The notes: generated by a model from the letters alone, not told the origin. Counted from the stretch's first letter, positions 1-8,659 are shown. The stretch: DNA of 64,000 bases from Eutrophovita sp913057845 (GCA_963925895.1 CAWUVH010000005.1:1-64000); one strand, 5' to 3'. Made by a program: numbers and translations.

Positions 1-2
1 CG

Positions 3-140
3 TCGTCAGACGAAGTCGCACCCATCGATTCTCGCTTTCCACCCAAATTCGCTTTGAATGAAGATTCGGCAAAAAACGTCTCTTATTTCTATTGTTCGCA
101 TGAGAGACGTTATTTCCGCTCATGGGCTTTTTACCGGTAA
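3..140 (+). CDS. possible 3' end of an upstream gene (partial, unrecognised)
   Basis: One plus-strand frame is open from the window edge to a TAA at 138-140 and encodes 45 residues ending in ERRYFRSWAFYR. The composition (charged and aromatic, no low complexity) looks protein-like, but 45 open codons can arise by chance and no family is recognisable. An inverted repeat (75-83 with 103-111) would lie inside it. It is recorded because the window starts here and the true gene, if any, would be truncated. Confidence 0.3.
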   Translation, partial: SSDEVAPIDSRFPPKFALNEDSAKNVSYFYCSHERRYFRSWAFYR

Positions 141-506
141 CTTGACATACTCTAGACATAATATAAGGCCCTGCTTTAACTGTTGCTATTCGTAAAGCCA
201 AGCTTTATAACATAGAAACAGCATTTTTAGCAATGCGCTGGGCAAATATTGGCCTTTTAATGAGACCAAATTCCACAAAAATAGTATTAGTCTTGTTCCA
301 AAGCCGGACCGGGTGTAAATTAGTCAGTTGGAAAGACGTTTTTCCAGAGCCCCCCCACAAAAAATCGTAAATAAAGGGGGGATTTAAAAAATGGGGCGAT
401 AGTCTTGTGAATACTCCGGCTGAGGTAGTACTGCCTCAATTGATTGCTGGGGTGCTTACCCGACTTAAGTCTTTTTAGAACGTGGAAGTAAAGAGGAGTA
501 TTAAAT
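141..506. other. leader/intergenic region before the secreted MBL-fold gene
   Basis: This 366-base stretch has no convincing gene. It has a TTGACA at 142-147 followed by an AT-rich TATAAG at 162-167, but the 14-base spacing is too short for a good sigma-70 promoter. A run of seven C (350-356) faces a run of six G (376-381) across a 19-base AT-rich spacer and could form a strong GC-clamped hairpin in the leader. A good ribosome binding site (GAGGAG, about 493-498) precedes the ATG at 507. If transcription starts near 170, the untranslated leader would be over 300 bases long. Confidence 0.4.
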
Positions 507-1370
507 ATGAAGAAAGCAATTACTTTAGTAATGGGCATTGCGGCTCTTGCAGTTGCTGCAAGCGCTTCAGCCGCAGGTGCTAACAAAGCGTATTGGGCAA
601 CCAGTGGCTTGTTTGGACCTTTCGCAATCAACGGTCTGATCCCAACAATCCCTGCAGATGAAGTTCGGGACATAACCGTTCCAGTCAGCATGTGGATCAT
701 TGAGCATGACAAAGGTTTGGTTGTGTTTGATACAGGCAACAACGTAGAAGTTGTTAACAACTGTAAAGGTTATTGGGCTGCTGGTCTTTGTGACTTCTTA
801 AAGCCAGACCAAACTGCTGAAACCACAATCGACGGCTGGCTCAAGAAGCTAGGCTACACAACCGAAGACGTTAAGGTTGTTGTAAGCTCACATGCTCACT
901 TGGATCACGCTGGAAACTTAAAGATGTTCCCAAATGCAATCCACGCTTTCCAAAAAGCTGAGTTGTATCAAGGTTGGTGGCCAGAGAAGTTCCAAGGTCG
1001 TGACGGAACAGGTCCATTTGTTATAGCTGACTTGGAAGGCACTCGGGAATACAACTTCCTAGAGCTTGATGGCGACTATGACCTCTTTGGTGACGGAAGC
1101 ATGATGATCCTAAGCACACCAGGTCACACAATTGGTCACCAGTCCATGCAAGTAACATTGAAGTCTGGCAAGCGAATGATACTTGCTCAAGATGCAATTT
1201 GGATGCAAGAAAATCTTGACGGGCATGCTGCTGGCTTAAACTTCAGTGTTCAGGCTTACACCAATTCCGTGGCTCGCTTGAAGCACATGCGTGATCTACA
1301 AGGTATCCCATTAATGATGGGCCACGATCAGGATCAGTGGGCATCTGGTGGTGATCGTTGGTACAAGTAA
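507..1370 (+). CDS. secreted metallo-beta-lactamase-fold hydrolase (AHL-lactonase-like family)
   Basis: Predicted periplasmic metallo-beta-lactamase-fold hydrolase of 287 residues. A clear Sec signal peptide with an AxA-type cleavage site lies at about residues 1-22. The zinc-binding core is visible: SHAHLDH at 128-134 (H129, H131, D133, H134), TPGHTIGH with H207, AQDA with the bridging D229, and a late GHD histidine near 283. This arrangement fits the N-acyl-homoserine-lactone lactonase-like group, but the substrate cannot be deduced and other lactones or esters are possible. The gene is flanked by a strong ribosome binding site and a strong terminator, so it looks monocistronic. By eye its codon use is strongly biased, like that of xoxF, suggesting high expression. 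Confident for the fold, low for quorum quenching. Confidence 0.85.
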   Translation: MKKAITLVMGIAALAVAASASAAGANKAYWATSGLFGPFAINGLIPTIPADEVRDITVPVSMWIIEHDKGLVVFDTGNNVEVVNNCKGYWAAGLCDFLKPDQTAETTIDGWLKKLGYTTEDVKVVVSSHAHLDHAGNLKMFPNAIHAFQKAELYQGWWPEKFQGRDGTGPFVIADLEGTREYNFLELDGDYDLFGDGSMMILSTPGHTIGHQSMQVTLKSGKRMILAQDAIWMQENLDGHAAGLNFSVQAYTNSVARLKHMRDLQGIPLMMGHDQDQWASGGDRWYK

Positions 1371-1403
1371 TAAAACATTGCGTTTAAAGTACAATGTTTA
1401 TTT

Positions 1404-1432
1404 AACCCCCCCTTCAAAGGGGGGTTTTTTTT
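1404..1432 (+). terminator. Rho-independent terminator after the MBL-fold gene
   Basis: A stem of AACCCCCC paired with GGGGGGTT is followed by a run of eight T. It lies about 35 bases after the stop codon and separates this gene from the ABC operon that starts at 1462. Confidence 0.9.
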
Positions 1433-1461
1433 AACCCTCATTCGGAATCACCGCAAATACT

Positions 1462-2439
1462 GTGCTCAATCAACCCACTCTGATCTCCGTAGAATCCGTC
1501 ACAAAAAAATATGGCAGCAAAGAAATCATTCACGACATTTCCTTTGATGTGAAAAAAGGAGAAATCGTTGGCTTTCTGGGGCCTAATGGGGCCGGGAAAA
1601 CCACCACGATGCGAATGATCGCTGGATTCACAGCGGCCACAACAGGCAAGGTAACTGTCGCTGGGCATGACATGGCCAACGATAATTATGAAGGTGCGAA
1701 GAAAATAGGATACCTACCGGAGCATCCACCGCTCTACGACGTATTCACAGTAGAAAGATATTTGCGATTTGTAGCAAAAGTGAAACGAGTTAATAACTCA
1801 AGGCTCAACTCAGAGCTTGACCGTGTCATGACAGCATGTCGACTTGAGACAGTAACGAACAAAGAGATTTACAAATTATCAAAAGGCTATCGTCAACGGG
1901 TAGGACTAGCCCAGGCCCTCTTAGGGGATCCCGATGTTCTGCTGCTCGACGAGCCAACAGCAGGTTTAGATCCCGGACAAATTCAAGAAACACGAGAAGT
2001 GATCAGGTCATTCGGGCGAGATCACGCGGTCTTATTAAGTACGCACATACTGCCAGAGGTGACCCTCATTTGCCAACGGATCGCGATCATTAACAATGGT
2101 AGCATCCTCGCTGTAGATTCACCAGAAGCGCTACAATCCGCCTCGGATCACACCAATAACGTATCAATCGAGCTCAGCGGAGATGCTCAACAAATTGAGC
2201 AAGCCATGAGGATGATTAACGGAGTAAAAGACGTTAAGTTCACCGCCATAACCGGTAAAGAAGCGTATTTCCAAGTAGATTGTCATGTCGAATCGCGTGA
2301 CGGCATCGAATCCGACCTCGCAAAAATAGTGACCGATCACGGCGCCTTGCATGGCCTCACAAGACAAAAACCTACGCTTGAAAATGTATTCTTAAAATAT
2401 ATCAATGACAGCGTGCAGCAGAAAGAGAGCCTCTCATGA
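1462..2439 (+). CDS. ABC transporter ATPase, GldA-like
   Basis: Cytoplasmic ATP-binding subunit of 325 residues. It carries Walker A (GPNGAGKTT, about 40-48), the signature LSKGYRQRVGLA, Walker B VLLLDEPTAGLDP and a switch histidine (STHILPE). A C-terminal extension after about residue 215 is typical of ABC-2 and Gld-type exporter ATPases. Translation appears to start at GTG 1462, with no strong ribosome binding site. The gene overlaps the next one by four bases (ATGA), showing translational coupling with the permease, GldG-like and DUF4340-like genes. This four-gene arrangement is widespread in proteobacteria that do not glide, and its cargo is unknown. Assignment as an ABC ATPase is very secure; the function of the system is not. 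Confidence 0.9.
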   Translation: MLNQPTLISVESVTKKYGSKEIIHDISFDVKKGEIVGFLGPNGAGKTTTMRMIAGFTAATTGKVTVAGHDMANDNYEGAKKIGYLPEHPPLYDVFTVERYLRFVAKVKRVNNSRLNSELDRVMTACRLETVTNKEIYKLSKGYRQRVGLAQALLGDPDVLLLDEPTAGLDPGQIQETREVIRSFGRDHAVLLSTHILPEVTLICQRIAIINNGSILAVDSPEALQSASDHTNNVSIELSGDAQQIEQAMRMINGVKDVKFTAITGKEAYFQVDCHVESRDGIESDLAKIVTDHGALHGLTRQKPTLENVFLKYINDSVQQKESLS

Positions 2440-3143
2440 ACGGCGTAACCGCAGTTTTAAACAAAGAGATAACCAATTATTTTAGGTCGCCTATTGCCTA
2501 TTTCATAGTTGCAGTTTTCTTACTAGGGACCGGCTACTTTTTCATTGATAACGTATTTCTAAGGGGCTCCGCCTCCATGGATACGACGCTGCAGAACATG
2601 GGCATTTTGCTCATCGTAGTCGTACCAGCCATATCAATGCGATTGTTTTCTGCAGAGTACAACGGCAGAACCATAGAACTTCTAATGACGCTCCCACTTC
2701 AAAAATGGGAAATAGTTCTGGGCAAATACTTGGGCGCAGTCACTATTTTTCTGATTATGACCCTAACAACCTGCATCAATCTCATCCCACTGGTGCTGTA
2801 TGGCAATCCAGACATTCTGAACATCATCTCGGGTTACATCGGTTTCATTTTGCTAGGTATGACCTGCATCGCAATTGGACAATTGTTCTCTTCACTGACT
2901 GAGAATCAAATTGTGGCCGCACTCATGACATGGCCTGTTCTACTCGCCTTTTGGTTTGTCGGGAAATTTAAATCATTCCAACAAACAGCTTGGCTCAGAA
3001 GTCTATCTGACTATCTTTCATTCAGCGGACATTATGGTGATTTTCTCCGAGGACTGATTCGCTCTGAGGGAGTGATTTTCTTCTTGGCAGTAAGCTCAAT
3101 CGCCTTGATACTCAACACAGCCTACATACGGGGAAGACGATAA
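2436..3143 (+). CDS. ABC-2 type permease, GldF-like
   Basis: Integral inner-membrane protein of 235 residues with about six hydrophobic segments, the first near residues 20-42 and the last near 210-228. It is the membrane partner of the ATPase encoded immediately upstream, whose stop codon it overlaps, and it is followed two bases later by the GldG-like gene. The segment FSAEYNGRTIELLMTLPL resembles the conserved cytoplasmic region of ABC-2/GldF permeases that couples to the ATPase. Length and topology fit the family. No substrate can be inferred. Confidence 0.88.
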   Translation: MNGVTAVLNKEITNYFRSPIAYFIVAVFLLGTGYFFIDNVFLRGSASMDTTLQNMGILLIVVVPAISMRLFSAEYNGRTIELLMTLPLQKWEIVLGKYLGAVTIFLIMTLTTCINLIPLVLYGNPDILNIISGYIGFILLGMTCIAIGQLFSSLTENQIVAALMTWPVLLAFWFVGKFKSFQQTAWLRSLSDYLSFSGHYGDFLRGLIRSEGVIFFLAVSSIALILNTAYIRGRR

Positions 3144-3145
3144 TT

Positions 3146-4771
3146 ATGGATCAATCATTTCGCAATTTATTGATTCTCATCTCTGGGGTCTCGCTACTGG
3201 TTTTAAGTGTCGTCACGGATGCCATTTTGGTAGACACGGCAATAATTGGCCAAGTACTGCTTATTTGTGGCCTATTGAGCACGCTCTCAGGAACATACTT
3301 GTTACGGGCTGAGTTAAACGCATTCTTTAAACGACAACGTGCTGAGGCCTTTGCTTGGTCAATAGGCATGATAGGCATCGTCGTTGCGGTGTGTTATCTC
3401 TCGATACAGCATCCGTTGAGGATCGATATGACCGAGGGGAATTTGTACTCACTGTCATCTGAAACCGTTGATATGTTAGAGAGCTTAGAAGACCCAGTTC
3501 ACATTACCTTCTTTCACGACCCCATGATGCGAGATACGGTAGATTTCTATCATCTGATCGCATCGAAATCAGACAAAGTTACAGTTGAGTTTTTCGACCC
3601 CATGCTTAATCCGTCCGCTGCCCGACTCAAAGGGGTCGAGTTTGCGGGAACCACGCTCATGGAGAGCGAAGGTCGGAGCCTGCAGGTCAACACACCGCAT
3701 GAAAGTGACATCGCGAATGGCATTTTAAAAGTAGCTCAAGGCATCCAACAAACCGTCTGTTTTCTGGAAGGACATGGGGAACCTGATCCCTTCAGTTTAG
3801 AGCAACATGATCATACCGAAGGGGATAGTGGCCATGAACATGGCTTGGGGTCGGAGTATGTACTCCATGAACGACACGGTATGGCTAAGCTACGCAACAG
3901 TCTTGAGTCTATGAATTATGTGGTCACCAACATCAACCTAGCCAAAGGTGGTGTCGTCGAAACAGATTGCGCAGTGTTTGTCGTCGCTGGACCTCAAACA
4001 CCACTCATGCAATCAGAGATTGACTGGATTAGTCAATACATAGAAAGCGGGCACAACATGTTGTTTATGCTCGACCCCAATGTGAAGACGGGACTCGAAC
4101 CAATCATTGAAAAATTAGGCGTTGTACTGGAGGACAATCTCGTTCTGGATCCAGAGAGCCATTTCTGGGCGGATGTTTCATCACCCGCCGTAACAAAATA
4201 CAATCGTCATTCAATTACTGATGGTCTGACGCTGACTTTTTTCCCTGGCGTTCGCTCACTATCCCCAACTGATGTGCGGGTTTCTAACACCAACGTTCGG
4301 CCGCTCATTAATACATCACTTAAAAGCTATGGGGAAACAGATATCGCCCAACTTGGATTCAATGATGGCGTCGATGATAAAGGGCCACTAACACTAATGG
4401 TCATCGTACAACGTAATCCCGGCTATGGGAAAAGTGCAGCAGCAATAGCGGCTGAATTGCGTGGGGAGACAATAGATGAACCGCCAGCACCAGAGGTCAC
4501 CGGGCCCCCTTCCAGAATTGCGATTTTTGGCGACTCGGACTTCGCGACCAACTCTTTTTTCCACATCATGGGTAATGGGAAACTACTGCTGAGCACCATC
4601 AACTTTTTAACCAAACAAGAAAACCTCATAGGCCTAGAGCCAAAATCGTTGGATATCCCGAGGGTCAATTTGACCAACACACAAATGAAAGGAACCTTCT
4701 TCCTTTCAATCATACTCATTCCCGCGTTGATGGCGATCATTGGCATAGCCGTGTGGTGGAGGCGGCGCTAA
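3146..4771 (+). CDS. GldG-like ABC transporter auxiliary protein with a His-rich segment
   Basis: Membrane-anchored protein of 541 residues matching the ABC-transporter auxiliary (GldG/DUF4350-type) family. It has two N-terminal hydrophobic segments (about 8-50) and a third (about 70-86), a large extracytoplasmic domain, and a C-terminal membrane helix (about 515-537) ending in WWRRR. The central domain has the family pattern CFLEGHGEPDP and, later, FGDSDFATNSFF. Between these lies a histidine-rich stretch at about 221-244 (H221, H223, H230, H232, H241, H244) that may bind metal. The gene sits in the ABC operon and its stop codon overlaps the ATG of the next gene by one base. Role in the complex is inferred from neighbours only. 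Confidence 0.82.
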   Translation: MDQSFRNLLILISGVSLLVLSVVTDAILVDTAIIGQVLLICGLLSTLSGTYLLRAELNAFFKRQRAEAFAWSIGMIGIVVAVCYLSIQHPLRIDMTEGNLYSLSSETVDMLESLEDPVHITFFHDPMMRDTVDFYHLIASKSDKVTVEFFDPMLNPSAARLKGVEFAGTTLMESEGRSLQVNTPHESDIANGILKVAQGIQQTVCFLEGHGEPDPFSLEQHDHTEGDSGHEHGLGSEYVLHERHGMAKLRNSLESMNYVVTNINLAKGGVVETDCAVFVVAGPQTPLMQSEIDWISQYIESGHNMLFMLDPNVKTGLEPIIEKLGVVLEDNLVLDPESHFWADVSSPAVTKYNRHSITDGLTLTFFPGVRSLSPTDVRVSNTNVRPLINTSLKSYGETDIAQLGFNDGVDDKGPLTLMVIVQRNPGYGKSAAAIAAELRGETIDEPPAPEVTGPPSRIAIFGDSDFATNSFFHIMGNGKLLLSTINFLTKQENLIGLEPKSLDIPRVNLTNTQMKGTFFLSIILIPALMAIIGIAVWWRRR

Positions 4772-5406
4772 TGAACTCGAATAAGAGTCTGAAGTTTGTT
4801 TGGATCATACTGATTGCACTAGTTGCATTCATTACCGTGATTAACTCAAACAGTGACGACCACGACGGCCATTCTGAGCACGACGACCACGAGAATGTAT
4901 TCAAGAGTGGCTCGCTACTCCCCGTTAAGTTGTCAGACATTTTTGCTGTCGAACTCGTCCATCAAGGTGATTTATTTCTTCTAGAGAAAGATGAATCAGG
5001 CCATTGGTTTTATCATACTCACGGGGCAACAAACGGAATTTTAAAATCACATGAACATGTTGCAACACCCACTGAGAACGAAGCCATTTCTATTTCGTTA
5101 CTGGGACTTGAAAATGCACGTGTTGAAAGGCGACTTGAAACAACAGAAAAAGACGAGTATGGCGTTACAAAACCTGCTCTTATTTCCCTCGTGTATGGAC
5201 AAGATAAATCTCGACCGATCAGTCAATTTGCATTTGGCGATCTCGCGACAGATCATCTCAGTCGATACGTACATCTCGTCGGATCAGACCAAGTTGCAAC
5301 CATTGCAGACTACCAATACACCAATCTCATTGAACTGATAGAGAAAATAAAAAATATCAATCTAGAAGCGAGTCAAGCAATATCACAGTCGGAACAAGCC
5401 CAGTAA
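4771..5406 (+). CDS. DUF4340-like membrane-anchored protein, His/Asp-rich N-terminus
   Basis: Last gene of the ABC operon, 211 residues. A frame extending upstream to GTG 4753 is open, but ATG 4771 has a GGTGGAGG ribosome binding site just upstream and forms the TAATG coupling junction with the GldG-like gene, so I chose it. One N-terminal transmembrane helix (about 8-25) is followed by a run rich in His and Asp (H31, H34, H37, H40), with more His at 78, 82, 84, 94 and 96. The rest resembles DUF4340 proteins that often accompany GldG homologues. The acidic, histidine-rich stretch just outside the membrane suggests metal binding; this is inference. Confidence 0.75.
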   Translation: MNSNKSLKFVWIILIALVAFITVINSNSDDHDGHSEHDDHENVFKSGSLLPVKLSDIFAVELVHQGDLFLLEKDESGHWFYHTHGATNGILKSHEHVATPTENEAISISLLGLENARVERRLETTEKDEYGVTKPALISLVYGQDKSRPISQFAFGDLATDHLSRYVHLVGSDQVATIADYQYTNLIELIEKIKNINLEASQAISQSEQAQ

Positions 5407-5481
5407 CCGTTAGTGATGATTGGTGTAAACTATCTGAGTAACATGGTTTTATATTAGTCACTTTCCTAAAGATAAAACGCA

Positions 5482-6672
5482 ATGAACGAGCTCAACGGCA
5501 AGCGTATTCTTCTGGGTGTAACAGGAGGGATCGCAGCGTATAAAGCTGCTGAATTGGTCCGTTTACTGAAAAAAAACGGTGCTGATGTTCGCGTAGTAAT
5601 GACGGACTCAGGAGCCCAATTCGTATCTCCGGTAACCCTCCAAGCGTTAAGTGGCAACCCTGTACACACATCAATGTGGGATCAATCCATAGCAAATGGT
5701 ATGCCACATATTGAACTATCGAGGGATTGCGATCTTATTCTAGTTGCGCCAGCTACAGCGGACTTTATAGCGAAGCTAGCCGCGGGTCGCGCGGATGACT
5801 TACTCAGCACTCTGTGCCTTGCCAGAGACTGCGCTCTCATGATCGCTCCCGCAATGAACAGGCAAATGTGGGAGAACCCCTCTACACAAAGGAACATTAA
5901 GACCTTACTGGCTGATGGCGTTCACTTGGTTGGCCCAGACAGCGGCGAGCAAGCGTGTGGTGAGGTGGGAGTTGGCCGTATGAGCGAACCGTCGCTGATC
6001 GCCAATGAGATCGTGTCGTGGCTACAGCCGAAATTGCTGCAAAATAAAAATGTCATTGTCACAGCCGGACCGACCTATGAGGCAATTGACGCAGTGCGTG
6101 GGATCACCAATGCCAGCTCAGGGAAAATGGGATACGCGGTAGCGCAAGCGGCTATAGATGCGGGAGCTAACGTAACGCTGATTTCCGGAAAAACCAATCT
6201 TAATCCGCCTGCGAGAGCACGATTCATTTCAATAATCTCGGCCCAAGATATGTTTGATGCCGTGATCAATGAGGTTGATCACTCAGATATTTTTATCTCA
6301 GTCGCCGCAGTGGCAGATTTTAAGGTTAGAAACCCCAGTGAGCACAAAATAAAGAAATCTCAACAAAAGCTCAGTATTGAATTTGACGAAACACCAGATA
6401 TTTTAAAATCAGTTGCCAGCAGAAAAAACCGTCCCTTCTGTGTTGGTTTTGCGGCAGAGAGTCAAAATGTCGAAGAGTATGCTCGGAAGAAAAGAATCGA
6501 AAAAGGCATACCTTTGATTGCGGCCAATTTGGTCACCGAAGCACTTAACAGTGACGACAATTCACTGGTGCTTATTGACGAACACGGAACAAAGACGTTA
6601 GCCTCCAGCTCAAAACTGGAACAAGCGAGACAGCTTATGATGCATATAAGCGGCCTCATCAATAAACAGTAA
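5482..6672 (+). CDS. coaBC: bifunctional phosphopantothenoylcysteine decarboxylase / phosphopantothenate-cysteine ligase
   Basis: Cytoplasmic coenzyme A biosynthesis enzyme of 396 residues. The N-terminal flavoprotein domain (CoaC) carries the active-site residues H76, N126 in the PAMN motif and C159 in ACGEVGVGRM, one position off the E. coli Dfp residues H75, N125 and C158. The C-terminal CoaB domain starts near residue 190 with VTAGPTYEAIDAVRGITNASSGKMG and contains the loop KIKKSQ. CoaB condenses 4'-phosphopantothenate with cysteine and CoaC decarboxylates the product. The dut gene follows after 19 bases, the same coaBC-dut order as in many gammaproteobacteria. Very confident. Confidence 0.97.
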   Translation: MNELNGKRILLGVTGGIAAYKAAELVRLLKKNGADVRVVMTDSGAQFVSPVTLQALSGNPVHTSMWDQSIANGMPHIELSRDCDLILVAPATADFIAKLAAGRADDLLSTLCLARDCALMIAPAMNRQMWENPSTQRNIKTLLADGVHLVGPDSGEQACGEVGVGRMSEPSLIANEIVSWLQPKLLQNKNVIVTAGPTYEAIDAVRGITNASSGKMGYAVAQAAIDAGANVTLISGKTNLNPPARARFISIISAQDMFDAVINEVDHSDIFISVAAVADFKVRNPSEHKIKKSQQKLSIEFDETPDILKSVASRKNRPFCVGFAAESQNVEEYARKKRIEKGIPLIAANLVTEALNSDDNSLVLIDEHGTKTLASSSKLEQARQLMMHISGLINKQ

Positions 6673-6691
6673 TCTTAAACTCACTAAGACA

Positions 6692-7141
6692 ATGAAACGC
6701 TTAGACGTCAAAATTCTCGACTCAAGAATTAAAGATCAATTACCAAACTACTCCACACCAGGTTCTGCTGGACTTGACTTGCGTGCCTGCATCGAAGCTG
6801 CTGAGACCATCGAGCCCGGTCAAACCATACTGGTTCCCACGGGCTTTGCCATCAACATTCAAGACCCTAAATATGCCGCGGTCATTCTTCCGCGCTCAGG
6901 GCTCGGTCACAAGCACGGGATTGTTTTAGGCAATCTCGTAGGCCTTATAGACTCGGACTATCAAGGCCAGATTATGGTGTCCGTTTGGAATCGAAGCGCA
7001 GAAGCTTTCGAATTAGCGCCTATGGAGCGTATTGCGCAATTGGTGATCATACCCGTGGCACAAGTTGCTTTTAATTTAGTGGATGATTTTGATGATAGTT
7101 CTCGTGGTTCTGGAGGCTTTGGTAGTACAGGACGCCAATAA
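6692..7141 (+). CDS. dut: dUTP diphosphatase
   Basis: Trimeric dUTPase of 149 residues that hydrolyses dUTP to dUMP, keeping uracil out of DNA and supplying the dTMP precursor. All five family motifs are visible: GSAGLDLRA (about 25-33), PRSGLGHKHG (about 72-81), GLIDSDYQGQI (about 93-103), RIAQLVI (about 114-120), and the C-terminal glycine-rich RGSGGFGSTG that closes over the active site. It follows coaBC by 19 bases, probably in one transcript, and is closed by a strong terminator. Confidence 0.97.
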   Translation: MKRLDVKILDSRIKDQLPNYSTPGSAGLDLRACIEAAETIEPGQTILVPTGFAINIQDPKYAAVILPRSGLGHKHGIVLGNLVGLIDSDYQGQIMVSVWNRSAEAFELAPMERIAQLVIIPVAQVAFNLVDDFDDSSRGSGGFGSTGRQ

Positions 7142-7168
7142 AAAAACCGGCTCATCGCCGGTTTTTTT
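7141..7168. terminator. bidirectional Rho-independent terminator
   Basis: ACCGGC (7146-7151) pairs with GCCGGT (7157-7162) across TCATC, flanked by an A run on the left and a T run on the right. It lies between the convergent dut and xoxG genes, so it can stop transcripts from both sides. Confidence 0.92.
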
Positions 7169-7188
7169 TCAATCAAACTTAGCACTAT

Positions 7189-7737
7189 TTATTCTGGGAA
7201 AACCATTATTTCTTCCTTAATGTAAGGATCTTTAATTTCTCCCGAAGCAATACGACGAACCTCTTCGGAACGTAGATACGCTACGACCGATAAAATGTCC
7301 ATACCAGAGATCGTTGTGCCAAATGCGCCCATTGCCCCACCCACACTTTTATTAGTGATGCCGATAGAGATGGTCGTCAATATAGCCATATTGCTATTAG
7401 CAGAGTAGGCAAATTTCCCACAAGTCAAACAAGGTCCTTTTCCGCCTTTACCTTGTCCTCCATGACAAAAGGAACAACGGCGGTCATACCACTCTCGGCC
7501 ATTTTGCACCAAGCAGTCTTTTTCCACTTCCAAGGCTAAATCAGCGTCGCTGCTTTTATGCATTGTTCCCGAATAAGGTTGATCGATACACGCTTGCGTC
7601 AGCGTTTGCTCGACCATATAGGATTCCTCAGCATAAACATTGTCTATGCTTATGTTTGTCAAAAACACCATCGCAACAACACCACACAATATAGCGCTGA
7701 AGCGACGGAAGAGTGATGAAAAAGAAATCCCTAACAT
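7189..7737 (-). CDS. xoxG: c-type cytochrome XoxG, electron acceptor of the lanthanide methanol dehydrogenase
   Basis: Periplasmic monohaem cytochrome c of 182 residues, third in the xoxF-xoxJ-xoxG series, where it is expected to take electrons from XoxF. ATG 7737 is preferred over an upstream TTG because GGGAGG lies eight bases before it. An N-terminal hydrophobic signal (about 8-36, ending VYA) is followed by a single haem motif CSFCH at 88-92. Met136 in GGAMGAFG is the probable sixth haem ligand. An extra CxxC pair (C103, C106, in GPCLTCGK) follows the haem motif and is not part of a second haem site, since no histidine follows it. The name rests on haem motif plus neighbours; very likely. 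Confidence 0.88.
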   Translation of the reverse strand: MLGISFSSLFRRFSAILCGVVAMVFLTNISIDNVYAEESYMVEQTLTQACIDQPYSGTMHKSSDADLALEVEKDCLVQNGREWYDRRCSFCHGGQGKGGKGPCLTCGKFAYSANSNMAILTTISIGITNKSVGGAMGAFGTTISGMDILSVVAYLRSEEVRRIASGEIKDPYIKEEIMVFPE

Positions 7738-7777
7738 TACCAATTCCTCCCTACTTAAATTATTTTTTCGTACGCTC

Positions 7778-8659
7778 TTACTCTTCTAGTGGGGGAAAGT
7801 AAGGAACATCGTATTTTTTTACTAGCCTAGCTATTGTACCGTTTTCAATTAAGGTCTCAATACCTTGGTTGATAAAATCTCTTAGTGTTTTATCTTGCTT
7901 ACGGAGCACAAATTTGAGATTCCACAATTGCTGACCAAGACCCTCTGGAACGTAATCTTCACCAATGGCAGCATACAACTGGTCGGCACTATAGTTATCG
8001 GAAAGAACGAACGTCGCTTCGGGGTGATTACGTTTTGCCTGTGATGGCGCATGCGAAAACACAATTGCCGCATCAGTCTCACCATTAACCATATCCCTCA
8101 TCACTCGTGCATTGTCAGCTTGCAGTGCGCGCTTAATGCCATGCGTGAACAACCAGTCATCCATCGGGGTAGACATTTGTACTCCGATCGGCATCCCAGC
8201 GTCGATGATCTCTTTAATTGATAACCCTGCCGCCTTATTCTGCGTCACCAATACATAACCTACTGCCATATATGCTTTTGTGAAGGCCAGCTGTCCCATG
8301 AGTACGTCGTCGTCATCGTTATCTCCCACACCAGCAAAAATTTGGCATCGGCCCTTGATGATCGAATTACGCAATGCTCGGGACATACCACCTCTTGTAC
8401 CGGTGTCTGCCCAGTACATTTCGAGATCAAACCCACCAAGCTCTGCTAACGCACCCATAACTTCCACATCGAATCCTGGAGGCGTCACATTCTTTACTGA
8501 ATAAGGATAAGAATAGGGATCCGCGCACGCGGTCAATATTCCCCGCTCTTGAATTTTTTCAAAAGTATTTTGTGCCTCGTTAGCCGAACCTTGCAGCGGC
8601 AACCAAGCGAACATAATACCCAACAGAACTTGCAACAATTTATTTTTTAACAAAGCCAT
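7778..8659 (-). CDS. xoxJ: XoxJ/MxaJ-like periplasmic binding protein of the methanol oxidation system
   Basis: Periplasmic solute-binding-fold protein of 293 residues with a signal peptide (about 1-26, ending GSANEA). It resembles MxaJ/XoxJ rather than an amino-acid receptor by its position between xoxF and xoxG and by having no ABC permease or ATPase nearby. The domain begins near residue 37 with ILTACADPYSYPYS and shows the family's GFDVEVMGALAEL and ARVMRDMVNGETDAAI patterns. In methylotrophs XoxJ is thought to help activate XoxF; no small ligand is established. The start is uncertain: the GGGAG in front of the ATG leaves no spacer, whereas TTG two codons later has six bases of spacing. 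Confidence 0.88.
   Translation of the reverse strand: MALLKNKLLQVLLGIMFAWLPLQGSANEAQNTFEKIQERGILTACADPYSYPYSVKNVTPPGFDVEVMGALAELGGFDLEMYWADTGTRGGMSRALRNSIIKGRCQIFAGVGDNDDDDVLMGQLAFTKAYMAVGYVLVTQNKAAGLSIKEIIDAGMPIGVQMSTPMDDWLFTHGIKRALQADNARVMRDMVNGETDAAIVFSHAPSQAKRNHPEATFVLSDNYSADQLYAAIGEDYVPEGLGQQLWNLKFVLRKQDKTLRDFINQGIETLIENGTIARLVKKYDVPYFPPLEE

Noticed and set aside
75..111. Inverted repeat AACGTCTCT/AGAGACGTT with a 19-base loop
   Set aside because: It has no T tract and may lie in the 3' end of a truncated gene; it cannot be called a terminator or operator.
142..167. TTGACA plus TATAAG as a promoter for the MBL-fold gene
   Set aside because: The 14-base spacing is too short for a confident sigma-70 promoter; mentioned only in the region note.
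320..760. Minus-strand open frame of 146 codons overlapping the MBL-fold gene
   Set aside because: It overlaps the 5' end of a well-supported gene, has no family traits and no ribosome binding site.
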